Positions 10,405-19,637 of a stretch of DNA of 24,594 bases are shown here, piece after piece. Location of the stretch: contig CAXKVR010000456.1 in assembly GCA_964058845.1 (NCBI GenBank), positions 1 through 24,594 on the forward strand, read 5' to 3'. The position numbers and the translations under genes are program-made. The stretch's first letter is position 1. Each line of letters starts with the position of its first letter. Below the pieces are notes generated by a model that made no database searches, was not told where the DNA came from, and saw only the letters and a program-made list of their open reading frames with translations. This DNA is from Carex sylvatica. Taxonomy: Eukaryota > Streptophyta > Magnoliopsida > Poales > Cyperaceae.

Positions 10405-11037
10405 CTTGATCAAGCTGTCAACCCCCCCCCCCCCCCACTCAGTGTGGGTCCTGATTCTTTAGTTTGACCACGTTTTATTTTAGGGGAATTAAAAATTTGT
10501 TAATTTATTTGGAAGTCAAATTTTCATTTTAAAATTGGGAATCAAAGGGAATTCATTCATCCCTAATATATTATCATTGTCAAAATTATCAACTCAATAA
10601 ATTTTATAATTTTAAAAAATTATAAAATTTCATTTCAAATATATTTTAGTATGAATATCATACTAAACAGTTTGTATCGATAATTTAGACTTTAAAAATA
10701 AAAATATAAAATATGAGATATAATAAAAAATGAAAGATATGAGATATTAAAACTCTCCATTATTTATAAATGATTATAACACAAATTATAGCAAAAGAAA
10801 ATATTATTTTCAACTAATCTTGATCTTCTACGTAGAGAATTAATGAATACAACCCGAAAACGGACCAAATTAGACAAAAACTGACAAAAACAAATGTGGG
10901 AGTGTCCTTCCAAGTTGTATGGGACCCACACACACCCTAGTGGAGGATGTGGGAGTGTCCTTTCAAAAGTATTATTGTATAAAATGGTTGTTTAGTATGA
11001 CTAATCGATCAATTATTAATCGTTAGTAGTGATCAAA
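10405..11037. promoter_or_regulatory. Upstream region of phospholipase D
   Basis: AT-rich DNA between the TATA box and the Mutator-like element, with no ORF of note. It holds a run of 15 C (10422-10436) and a 19-bp near-perfect direct repeat, TGTGGGAGTGTCCTTCCAA, at 10895-10913 and 10949-10967 (one mismatch). The promoter of this gene is therefore at most about 0.7 kb before a transposon boundary is met. No specific factor site is claimed. Confidence 0.5.
10422..10436. repeat. Homopolymer of 15 C
   Basis: Fifteen consecutive C on the plus strand (G on the transcribed strand of PLD), about 20 bp upstream of its TATA box. The length is liable to sequencing error and to natural polymorphism. 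Confidence 0.9.
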
Positions 11038-11172
11038 GGATTTGAATCTGCTCAAATTCGAGGTCAGTACTGTTTATTTTGAAATCTCTGTAATTTGAAT
11101 TCAGCTGTCGAAATGTTCCGAGAGACGTGCAAGGTCATACTCTGCGGCCACGGGTCACGACAGTTTCTCGCC

Positions 11173-11200
11173 GTAAGCATACAACTCCGTGTATGCTTAC
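11173..11200. repeat. Perfect 11-bp hairpin
   Basis: GTAAGCATACA (11173-11183) pairs exactly with TGTATGCTTAC (11190-11200) around a 6-nt loop. It lies just inside the left inverted repeat of the Mutator-like element. No T-run follows, so I do not call it a terminator. Confidence 0.85.
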
Positions 11201-11740
11201 AAGGCAGTTTAACATACACTCAGAAATTTACGACAAAAAAATATAAAACAAGTTCCTAAATATAAATCAGAGTACACGAGTCTGGTCAAAGTATAATACA
11301 TCAAGGTATCACCGATGGATACCGACTACCAGGTGTGACCTAGAGAGTTATACGACCAAAAATAATATATACACCTCTCTAGGCAACTAACAAAATATCT
11401 ACGGAGGTAATGGTGATCTATACCAGAGGCCTACTGATCGCGTGTCTCCCCAGACTCAGACGCACCAGAACCTATAATATAACCCAAAGGGTGGGGGTGA
11501 GAATAAAATTCTCAGTGCGAATTTGCCACAGTTAGATTGTTGGACTTGCAATCAAATTTCATATTAAAAAATAAAACCTATACTATAGTAATTCAAAGAA
11601 ATACATATTTGTAAATAAAATAAATTCAGATGCTCGACAACAATTAACCAAATGAATCATAATTAACAGAATTTTCAAGATGAATTTCAAATACAATACA
11701 TTTTGGCTTAACTCGACTTATTATTCGGGTTTGTAACAAC

Positions 11741-11849
11741 TACAGATTTTCAATCGAGCTGGACCCTTTATCTGACCCTCGTCTGTAGGGTTACTGACAC
11801 CTACAGACGTTCCACCGAGCTGGATACTTTATCTGACACTCATCTGTAA
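11741..11849. repeat. Degenerate 61-bp tandem pair
   Basis: Two diverged units start with TACAG at 11741 and 11802. Each contains a CGAGCTGGA block followed by CTTTATCTGAC and CTGTA. They are internal to the Mutator-like element and non-coding. Confidence 0.6.
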
Positions 11850-12105
11850 TTGGTTGGCCTAACCATTTCCTAAGGTATGGTTCAAATCATATAAAGAAAA
11901 TTCACTTTGAAATTATTTTAATATTCGTATTATTCAATTGACTATCTAAACGCATTAACAAGTAGGAAAATACCACCGAGCCACATACGTTACACTTGTC
12001 ACCCACGATTTAAATCCACACATCCACATAATCACTCACCCCTCGTCCCAACTGGTACTGGGAAAACTGAGGGCCATTCAACTAATGTGCTAGAAGGATT
12101 CCGGG

Positions 12106-12165
12106 CTCAAAGTCAGTCATACGGCTCAACTTTGAGAATTCGTCGGATCCAAGTCAACCATACGG
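12106..12165. repeat. Degenerate 31-bp tandem pair
   Basis: CATACGGCTCAACT occurs at 12118-12131 and again at 12149-12162, each preceded by a similar AAGTCA block. They are internal to the Mutator-like element; no function is evident. Confidence 0.6.
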
Positions 12166-13307
12166 CTCAACTTCATAAATCCGCACACATACACATTCTC
12201 AATCATAAATTCGTGGTGACTCTCAACCAAACTCAGATCATGATAGATCGACACGACTGACAACCATACAAGCATGCAAATCATTCAATTCACGATAATT
12301 CGAGTTTAATTTGTTTGGACTATGTATATGATTTACAAAATTTAATGATGCAATTAATCAAATATTCAACATGACAAACGAATAAACAGTTTAATTCCTG
12401 AAAATGAAATATCAAATAAGTTCAAAAATTCCGCACCTGTTTACGACGAGCGTATCGCTAAGTTACGGATCAGGCGTCTCGAAATGTCCCGCGAATTTTT
12501 TTTCGACCAAGTCTACACCTATATTACATGTATCATTGGTTTAAATTATGGTTCCACAATCGAGATACTCACTCGACTTCATTAATGGCTTATACATTCC
12601 TATGCTTTAGTACCGATTCTTTTGATTTCTTCTTTCTTATTAAAAATCTCTAAAACTCACACACTATGCATCGGGATCCTTTAAACCTTACACAATTCTA
12701 ACTGGATTCATTTGTGAGTTTACCAATTTACCGTCTCACTACTTCGGTTCTCGTAACAATTCGATTTTATGATTAATTAAATCCTAATTTCGTTGAAATT
12801 TGAATTAATCGCTAGATGTCAACATTGAGGGAGAGGTTTACCGATTACACGTCTATTTGGTCGGGTTAACCTAATCAATCAATCATATTTTCCCAATTTC
12901 AGATTTGGTACCGAGAACTCCAAAATTAAAAAAATCCAAAAATTGAGATGAAATCGAGAAAAGAATCGATAAATAACCAACAAGAAAGTTCAAAGAACTA
13001 GTCTACAAGCAATTCAAACACAAATCTCGGGTTTAAAATGAAACCCGAGCAATCGAGAAAATTCGAGGTTCCAAGAGAGAAGATGAGAGAAAGAAATACC
13101 GAATAGAAGGGCTATGAGAGATCTACGACCAATTTCTCGCCGCTACCTTCGATTTCACGGACTTTGGAGCAATATAGAGGGAGAGAGAGCTCTCTTTCTC
13201 TTTTCTTCTCTCTTGGGCGGAACACAACAGGCAGAGGGGATAGTGACGGGGGAGAAAGAGAGAAAGAAAGAAAAGAAAATCTGAAATTTTGGTTAAAAGT
13301 CCCTTTG

Positions 13308-13726
13308 AGTGCGGACACACTGAATTTCAGTGCGGGTCGACCACCCGCACTCAGCAATTGGCAGAACTTCAGTAACGCAGAAAATTCACGTGTGCGGACG
13401 CACTCATATCCAGTGCGGGTTAGTCACCCGCACTCAACACTTGGCAGAATTTAGACGGCTTGGGAAACACAGAAAAATACTCCAGTGCGGACGCACTCAC
13501 GTACAGTGCGGACATACTCACGCACAGTGCGGATGCATTTAGTACTTAGTCAAATTTTTATCAAAACGACATTCGACAAGACAAAGTCCGAGCCTAATGC
13601 GTATGCATTGAAATTCAGTGCGGGTCAAGGCACCCGCACTCAAGACTTTGTCAGTTTTCGAAAAAAGAACTGGAGTCAGTATGGATAACCCTTCTGCACT
13701 CACCACCAGTACGGACGCACTCAGCT
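13308..13726. repeat. Array of short AGTGCGG palindromes (copy B)
   Basis: Same array as at 704-1122. The perfect 9-bp hairpins are at 13329-13351, 13412-13434 and 13617-13640. The array sits in the right half of the 2979-bp element. Confidence 0.85.
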
Positions 13727-14163
13727 TATAAAATTTCAAAAATTCGTATTTTCGACGCGATTTCGATTCACACTTGATTTATTTATCTAGAAAAACCTTA
13801 ATTAAGGTTTAAACTTCTATTTTATTAGCACAATTTTTTATTCTTGTTTTCAAATCACTTGAAAATTAATTGTAAAATTTTCGTAACGTAACAACGTGCA
13901 AGAAAAAATCAACTATTTTGAGATGCGTTCTCGAAAAAATTCGATGGCTGGATTTCGGATTACAAGAATTTCAGGGTGAACAGTACCCGATCTCAGAATT
14001 TCAGCTGATTTATTCCATGATCAAAACATTACAAATTGTCCGTTTTCTGTTTATATGATATATGGTAATATAAAATATAAAATATTAGATATGATGAGAA
14101 AATATAAACTATATTTGTTTGCTTCGTCTTATCTTAGTTTTTCTAAGTCACAATTTTATAAAA

Positions 14164-14498
14164 AAATATTAATTTAAAACTAAATTAAAATAAATTTATT
14201 TGATAAGTTTGATAAGTTAAATTAATTATTTTTAATTTAAAACTAAATTAAAATAAGTTTATTTAATAAGTTTGATGAGTTAAATTAATTATTTTTAATT
14301 TAAAACTAAATTAAAATAAGTTTATTTGATAAGTTTGATGAGTTAAATTAATTATTTTTAATATTTACAAGTATATACACATAACTTTAATAAAAATACA
14401 AAATTATCTGTAAAATTCTAATCAATCAATCACATACTGATTACTGGCTCGATGATATTCCGTACATCCAATGAACACATACCGTTATTTACAATACT
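14164..14498. mobile_element. Decayed hAT-MITE relative, right part (copy B)
   Basis: Identical to 1560-1894. The terminal sequence lies at 14482-14498. Confidence 0.5.
14171..14359. repeat. 63-bp unit repeated three times (copy B)
   Basis: Same three units as at 1567-1755, with the same unit-specific substitutions. This supports duplication of the whole segment after the triplication had formed. Confidence 0.9.
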
Positions 14499-14687
14499 AT
14501 TCAAAAGTGTTGATCTTTCTTCTATTAAGAAAATTAAAAATATTTAAATATTTAATTTGTAAGTAAATTTTCATATAAAGATAATACTAAACAATTTAAA
14601 TTCACTATTTGAACTTTAGTAACCATGATATTGATGCATAGTACGAACCATTTTGTATTATGCGCAACGCCATAGCCTCACTAATGA

Positions 14688-15075
14688 GGAAATAAATTTA
14701 CTGCGATCCAAAGGAATTGCAGGTCATGTTATTTCAAATTAAATTTTTTATTGCAGGTCATGTTATTTCAAATCAAATTTTCTAATTTTTTAAAGGAAAA
14801 ATTATCAAAATATCATTCTAAAGTTTGAAATTACAAAAATATCACTTCAAACTTTATTAATTTATAATTTTGTCATTTATACTCAATTCTTATACTATTT
14901 TTATTAAAAATTAATTAAAAAATACTGTTTTGAAATACGTATTTTGTACCTGGTTGTGCAATTCTGAAATATGTATTTCAAGACAGTATTTTTTAGTTAA
15001 TTTTTAAATAAATAAAATGTTTGATTTGAAATAACAGGTACCTGCAATTCTTATGGATCACAGCAGATTTATTCC
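14688..15075. mobile_element. 388-bp Mutator-like MITE (copy B)
   Basis: Identical to 2084-2471, with target duplicates CACTAATGA at 14679-14687 and 15076-15084. Confidence 0.85.
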
Positions 15076-15248
15076 CACTAATGATGATCTAGTTGACTTT
15101 AATAGAGGTTCTTTTATCAGGCTCCAAAATGCAAAAGACTTGACTGCTTGATAGAGAGAGACAATATAAAAGTGGCTTTTATTGTCAGTCCAACCAGAGC
15201 GCACTTGCATTGTTCCTAAATAAAAGATAATTAATTAGGTATCATGAT

Positions 15249-15599
15249 TCATGCCGAGGTTTTTCTAGTTACCCCCCTCAAATGTCAAAATTCCTATATT
15301 AGTACCCATTTTAAAAAAAATTTAAAAATTGCAACGTGTGTTAACCCAGTCTGCGTACAATTTTTGCCACGTACGTAGACTCAGTCTGTGCTCCATTTTA
15401 TTTGATTGCATTGTTTTTTTTGTTTCATGTCCGAATCTGTACTTCGATTCTAAAAAAAAAAACGATTTGGCAAAATGCATACGTGTCAAAAATGATGCGC
15501 AGATTGGTTATGCGCACGTGATAACTTTTGAATTTTTTTTTATGAAACAGCAATATCAGAATTTTGAAATTTCAGGTGGTAACTAAATTTTTTTCGGAG
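15249..15599. mobile_element. Inverted-repeat MITE of about 351 bp (copy B)
   Basis: Identical to 2645-2995, flanked by TATCATGAT at 15240-15248 and 15600-15608. Confidence 0.6.
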
Positions 15600-16131
15600 T
15601 ATCATGATATGAAGTTACATTAATTTATGCTGGTATCATTAGCAACTTCATGTGCCCACTGGAGAATGCTGTTTTTGCTTTATTTGAAAACAATTTTAGT
15701 ACTTAATTATTTATTTTTAAGGTATTATCTATATAATTAAATATTTCATATACTTCTAGATAATATAATGTATTCAGTTACTCTGTACTCTGCAAATTAG
15801 TTTGTAAAATTGGACATTTTGTTTTGTCCTTTGATTTGTTATATATATATTTTTTTTTTCATTTTAATACTAAAAGGGCACTAGAATACAGAGGAACAAA
15901 TTGCATTTTTTTATTACTTCACAACCGTTCACAGATTTAAAATATTATTAATCTAAGCTTTATGTGTGTTCATGACTATTTATATCTTAAATACATTCAT
16001 ATCTTGTAAGAGAATAAATTGGCCTAGTGAAATTCAAATTCAAATCGAGCTCATTTCCGTTCCTGATACTCCTTTTTTTCTCTTGCAAATATTATGAAAT
16101 AGAGTAGGGTATGGTTAAAATGCCCTGTTTC

Positions 16132-16460
16132 CATGCTTCAATCGTGCATCATATCTTTATCTCCATTTTTAAATCATAAACATTCAATTCGTACCATTCA
16201 ATATTGTCCCAAATTTCATTTTTTTTTTAAATTAATTTTTACTATTTTTTTAAATAGATACAAAATCAATGTTTTTTAGAAGATTAGGACTATCTAAAAT
16301 AGTGATTTTATACCTATCCAAAAAATAGTAAGAAATTTCAAAAAAAATATAAAATTTGGTTTCCAAACTCATTTTAATATAGAAATCATATTGAGTGGTT
16401 CAAATTAACTATTTGAACTTTAAAAATGAAGATAAGAATTTGAGGTATGATTGAAGCATG
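16132..16460. mobile_element. Inverted-repeat MITE of about 329 bp (copy B)
   Basis: Identical to 3528-3856. It lies 46 bp inside the right edge of the duplicated unit at 16506. Confidence 0.65.
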
Positions 16461-16506
16461 AATTTTTTATTTTTTTATTTTATTCTATGAGAAATATCCA
16501 TGAAGT

Positions 16507-16844
16507 GCAAATTTCACTTTTGTATTTTGTTTTTTAATTTTCAACAAAATCTTACCTCTCATCAGAATGTCACCTGGTAGATTTTTTGGGTTCAGTGCTT
16601 GCATCATCAATTGGGTCAGATACTATTGCATTGCGCTGGTGGTTCTTTTCAGGTTTCAATTTTACCAGTATGGGGTTCAGGCTGGACACGATAACGGGTA
16701 ATATGCCAACAAACCCTTAACCCGAAAGCTGTCCAGCCACAGCCACAACCACATATTGTAGCTGAGATACTGTTGAAAACCAAGAGGATAGAATACTTTT
16801 AGGCTTTTAGCCAAGTGAATTCGAAAATCAATTGGGTGAGATAC
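16507..16844. other. Unique right flank of the duplication
   Basis: This is the first sequence not shared with copy A. It has a possible minus-strand exon remnant (16574-16681). Related short phrases recur: AATTGGGTCAGATACTATTG near 16608 versus AATTGGGTGAGATACTGTTG near 16831, and GAGATACTGTTGAAAA at 16764 and 16838. The phrase at 16771 looks like the start of the solo LTR that begins at 16845, so a second LTR fragment may be present. Confidence 0.45.
16574..16681 (-). pseudogene. Possible exon remnant, unidentified
   Basis: On the minus strand a 108-nt segment is bounded by an acceptor-like CCAG and a donor-like CAG|GTGACA. One frame is open across it and reads as hydrophilic protein, including RNAIVSDPIDDASTEPKK, followed by a stop just past the donor. 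A second frame is also partly open, so the coding claim is weak. I do not recognise a family, and no neighbouring exon was found in the window. Confidence 0.25.
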
Positions 16845-17093
16845 TGTTGAAAAGCAACAGGATTAAGGGACTAATCGGGCCTCAGACCCGTTAAGGATTT
16901 TTTGTAATCATTGGCCACCTTTTTTCATATTTAGATTGTATAGGCAGCCGTTGAAAATAATAGGGGCCATTATTAATTACCGTTGTATTTGGGGCTATGA
17001 ACGCCTCCATAGTATCAATAAGAAAATAAGATATGAAATTATTCAAATCATCACTGTTTCTGCAAATTACTTCAATTCACACAAAAATCAACA
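16845..17093. mobile_element. Solo LTR, 249 bp
   Basis: The segment starts TGTTGA and ends TCAACA, the short inverted ends of an LTR. It is flanked by identical 5-bp target duplicates GATAC (16840-16844 and 17094-17098). No primer-binding site, polypurine tract or internal domain adjoins it, so it is the product of LTR-LTR recombination. It differs from the 202-bp LTR of the copia element at 19436-24365. Confidence 0.85.
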
Positions 17094-17339
17094 GATACAC
17101 ATGCGGTAGAATGAGATCACTAATTCTTAAATTGTCCCTATGTTTTCAAAATTTTGTACTGGATATGTGATTGTCAGGAATTGCACTGTTACACATACAT
17201 TTAGGGGTATATTTCAGTTTTTTTTTTCTTTTTAAGGTAGTGGTTTCAAATGCCATTCATACATTTAAACTCATTTATTCTCAAAAATTCATTTAATTCT
17301 ATTTATCTACACTCTTAATCACTCTATAACCTCATTTCC

Positions 17340-17560
17340 CATCTCTCTCCACGAACGGATTCGTTTGCCGCTGTTCGATGACCGGATTTGCTCACTGCCG
17401 TGCTGTGATCGAGATGGGTTAAAGACTCTACGCTCTGAGCTTCGACGATACCGAGCTCTCGGTTCCCTCCTCTCTCCCTCATTCTCCTCTCGATCTGCAC
17501 GAGGAGATAGAGGCGAGAGAGGGAGAGGCGGAAGGGAGCGCAGGCGGCTCGATGTAATTC
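17340..17560. other. GC-rich island, possible old promoter or first-exon remnant
   Basis: A sharply GC-richer block within AT-rich DNA, with CT-rich runs such as CTCCTCTCTCCCTCATTCTC and a complementary GAGGCGAGAGAGGGAGAGG further on that could pair with them. Overlapping frames of 84-87 codons exist on both strands, but neither shows a known motif or splice-linked continuation. A CT-rich stretch with CTCTATAACC precedes it. I make no product call. Confidence 0.4.
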
Positions 17561-18337
17561 AGTTTTCATTGCACACACCCAGAAATGATGCTTGTTTCAG
17601 TGGTCATACTGTACCCTCTGTGAGATAAACCATAGTGCGTTTGTGCATTACTGAATTAGTGGGCAGGGAATATAAAGGAAGGTGTGATTCAATACCAGAC
17701 TAGATGGAAATAAGTGGATCTAGATATGATCACTGTGCAAAGCATTAGAAGGCTCGGAAGATGTGGAAGATATATATAGGGGTACCAAGACGGTACCACT
17801 GATGTTGCTGGCATTGAAGTCATGCAAAAATACTGTGGAATACATGTGGGCCACTCTTACCCTTTATTTATTTCCTCCTATATTTGATTTAACTGACGTG
17901 TTTTCTATTTTGGGCCTAAGGCCCAGTAAAAGCTATAACAAACGAAATACTGTTTTATTTTATATTTTGATACACTGGTATTGGGCTCGGTGTGAAGCCT
18001 TTGCCAAAAAGAAAGATGTGTAGGTATTGTGGGGATAGTAAAGTAGGTAGGTGACATTTCACAGCAACTGTCAGATCCATTTTTGTTTTGTGTATATGAA
18101 TTTGATTGTTGTTGGCATGAACCAACTTCACCGGGCCAGATATACCTTACCAAATAAATTAAATAACCAAACCTACTGGCTTCTCTATTTTGTTTATATA
18201 ACTTCCAATATGTTAATTGCGTAGTTAAATGGCAGCAGCCTATTGGCCTTATTTAACTGTCCCAAAGTACATGAGTAACGCAATTATAAAGTAAAGAACA
18301 ATTAACGCTGTAATAAAAGGGGTCCCCCTTCAAGAAC
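17561..18337. promoter_or_regulatory. Upstream region of the sulfotransferase gene
   Basis: AT-rich, with no convincing gene. An 86-codon frame at 17763-18023 has low-complexity, intergenic-like composition. The last 120 bp carry the split palindrome at 18215-18285 and lead into the TATA box. CAAT-like motifs are too common here to call. Confidence 0.4.
18215..18285. promoter_or_regulatory. Split palindrome in the sulfotransferase promoter
   Basis: AATTGCGT and AGTTAAAT, adjacent at 18215-18230, are each matched in reverse complement further on: ATTTAACT at 18251-18258 and ACGCAATT at 18278-18285. This gives nested dyads about 50-120 bp upstream of the TATA box. It could be a paired protein-binding site or a remnant of a small element. 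Confidence 0.5.
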
Positions 18338-18347
18338 TATATAAATA
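18338..18347 (+). promoter_or_regulatory. TATA box of the sulfotransferase gene
   Basis: TATATAAATA lies 66 bp before the ATG at 18413, so transcription should begin near 18370. The in-frame ATG at 18347 overlaps the box and cannot be in the mRNA. This decides the start codon. Confidence 0.75.
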
Positions 18348-18412
18348 TGTGTATATATGTATTATCATCTTCACCTCAAATCCTCTCTAGAAAAAATATA
18401 GAAGGGAAAGTA

Positions 18413-19402
18413 ATGGCAATAGAAGACTCAAAACTAAGATGTCGTCCACATTTAAATTCTGTTCCAGAAATTGAAGAAGTGGATAGTATATATAAAGAAC
18501 TCATTTCTACACTTCCAAAAGAAGAAAGAACGCGGCCATTTACGATGCGAAAATACCAAGGTTTTTGGTACTCAGAACGGCATCTTCCTGGTGCATTGGA
18601 AATGCGAGATACATTCAAGGCTCGTCCCACAGATTTAATCGTGGCAAGTTGTATCAAGTCAGGTACCACTTGGCTCAAAGCCCTCACATTCACAATAGTA
18701 CACCGAAATAAGTACACTTTTTCTAATCACCCTTTGCTTAAACTCAATCCTCATGATTGTGTTCCGATTACTGAACATAACTACGCTGCACGAGATGAAC
18801 ACTATCTCGAAACCCTTCCTTCTCCTAGAGTTCTAGGAACTCATTTTCCCTACTCAATGCTCCCAGAGAGCATCAAGACATCAAACTGTCCGATTGTTTA
18901 TATTTGTAGAGAGCCGAAAGATGTCTTAGTTTCCTATTGGCACATGGTTAACAGATTTGAATGGATCAAAGAATCATTTCCTTTTACTCAAGCCTTCGAG
19001 TTATTTTGTGAGGGCCGAATGCCATATGGTCCTCTCTGGGATCACGTGCTCAGGTATTATACGAAGAGCTTGGAAACTCCTGAGAAAATTTTGTTCCTAA
19101 AATACGAGGAGATGATGAAAGACCCAATTGGCGGTGTTATAAGGTTAGCAAACTTCATCGGTTACCCATTCTCTGAGGAGGAGATGAAAAATGGTCGAGT
19201 GGAAGAGATCGTCGAGTTTTGTAGCTTTAATAAGCTCAAAAACCTTAATGTCAACAAAAATGGAATAGGTGATGTACAAAATGATAACTTCTTTAGAAAA
19301 GCAATAGTGGGAGATTGGCAAAACTACATGTCGACCGAGATGGCTAATAAGTTGGATGAAATCATACAAGAAAAATTACATGATTCTGGTTTCAGCTATT
19401 GA
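18413..19402 (+). CDS. SOT: Cytosolic sulfotransferase (plant SOT family), intronless
   Basis: Transfers sulfate from PAPS to a small hydroxylated acceptor (flavonoid, steroid, hormone or glucosinolate type; the substrate cannot be read from sequence). The protein is 329 residues starting MAIEDSKLRC, normal for plant SOTs, which usually lack introns. The PAPS 5'-phosphosulfate loop is CIKSGTTWLKAL at 80-91 with K82. The likely catalytic base is H144 in GTHFPYSMLPES. The 3'-phosphate contacts are R166 and S174 in CREPKDVLVSYWH. FLKYEEMMKDP lies at 228-238 and the C-terminal FFRKAIVGDWQNY at 293-305. Two positions are unusual: I81 where proline is usual (YPKSGTTW), and A297 where RKG is usual. 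No signal peptide is present. The frame is intact; a copia element begins 33 bp past the stop. The longer frame from 18347 is rejected because of the TATA box position. Confidence 0.95.
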   Translation: MAIEDSKLRCRPHLNSVPEIEEVDSIYKELISTLPKEERTRPFTMRKYQGFWYSERHLPGALEMRDTFKARPTDLIVASCIKSGTTWLKALTFTIVHRNKYTFSNHPLLKLNPHDCVPITEHNYAARDEHYLETLPSPRVLGTHFPYSMLPESIKTSNCPIVYICREPKDVLVSYWHMVNRFEWIKESFPFTQAFELFCEGRMPYGPLWDHVLRYYTKSLETPEKILFLKYEEMMKDPIGGVIRLANFIGYPFSEEEMKNGRVEEIVEFCSFNKLKNLNVNKNGIGDVQNDNFFRKAIVGDWQNYMSTEMANKLDEIIQEKLHDSGFSY

Positions 19403-19435
19403 TTGAGTGGCAAGCATCTGCTAACAGTGGTATTG

Positions 19436-19637
19436 TGTTAAATTTGTAAGAGAGAATAAATGTAAGAAAACAATCTTATTATTGCAATCTTAATTTGAGG
19501 TTTACATATATCTCTATTTATAGAAGAATTCTAAAACTAGCCGTTACAACTACCAACTACATATTAATTACAACTATTAACTTATATCTCCTAATTTATT
19601 ATTTTACAATTCCCTAAACTAGCCGTTATTTTCAACA
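19436..19637 (-). repeat. 3' LTR of the copia element
   Basis: 202 bp, identical to 24164-24365. The last six sense codons and stop codon of gag-pol lie inside it. It abuts the target duplicate TATTG at 19431-19435 and the sulfotransferase 3' UTR. Confidence 0.97.
19455..19460 (+). terminator. Possible poly(A) signal for sulfotransferase, inside the copia LTR
   Basis: AATAAA in the antisense reading of the left LTR, 53 bp past the sulfotransferase stop. Since the insertion displaced the native 3' flank to beyond 24370, transcripts may now end within the LTR. This is inferred from position only. Confidence 0.35.

Larger units (their letters stand above)
11038..14016. mobile_element. Non-autonomous Mutator-like element, 2979 bp
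   Basis: Diverged terminal inverted repeats of about 90 bp begin GGATTTGAATCTGCTCAAAT at the left and, reverse-complemented, GGAATAAATCAGCTGAAATT at the right, with roughly 70% identity by eye. They are flanked by 9-bp sequences differing at one base (GTGATCAAA 11029-11037; ATGATCAAA 14017-14025), as expected for an aged Mutator-type target duplication. No transposase frame is present; the interior holds hairpins and short degenerate repeats. The right terminal sequence resembles that of the 388-bp element at 14688-15075. It lies about 0.73 kb upstream of the PLD start codon. Assignment to the Mutator group rests on target length and TIR form only. Confidence 0.65.
12605..16506. repeat. Right copy (B) of the long identical direct repeat
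   Basis: This matches 1-3902 base for base as far as I can see. On its left it is continuous with the rest of the Mutator-like element (from 11038) and the PLD promoter. At 16506/16507 it passes without any visible scar into DNA absent from copy A, so this is probably the ancestral arrangement of the right edge. Complete identity over 3.9 kb of non-coding, AT-rich DNA means either a very young duplication or an assembly duplicate. Confidence 0.97.

Noticed and set aside
11103..11166. CTGTCG...CGACAG near the start of the Mutator-like element taken as LTR or element ends
   Set aside because: The inverted ends are only 6 bp, there is no flanking duplication, and the pair sits inside or beside a longer, better supported terminal inverted repeat.
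16485..16506. Reading copy B as containing a PLD 3' fragment
   Set aside because: These 22 bp are shared with the end of the truncated PLD frame, but PLD homology begins only beyond the breakpoint. They are intergenic DNA captured as codons in copy A.
17324..17628. Opposed 84- and 87-codon frames in the GC-rich island
   Set aside because: High GC lengthens chance frames; neither has a motif, and they overlap on opposite strands.
17763..18023. 86-codon plus-strand frame upstream of the sulfotransferase
   Set aside because: AT-rich composition, no domain, and no promoter or splice context.
18347..18412. 22-codon N-terminal extension of the sulfotransferase
   Set aside because: Its ATG overlaps the TATA box, so transcription starts downstream; family proteins align from the ATG at 18413.
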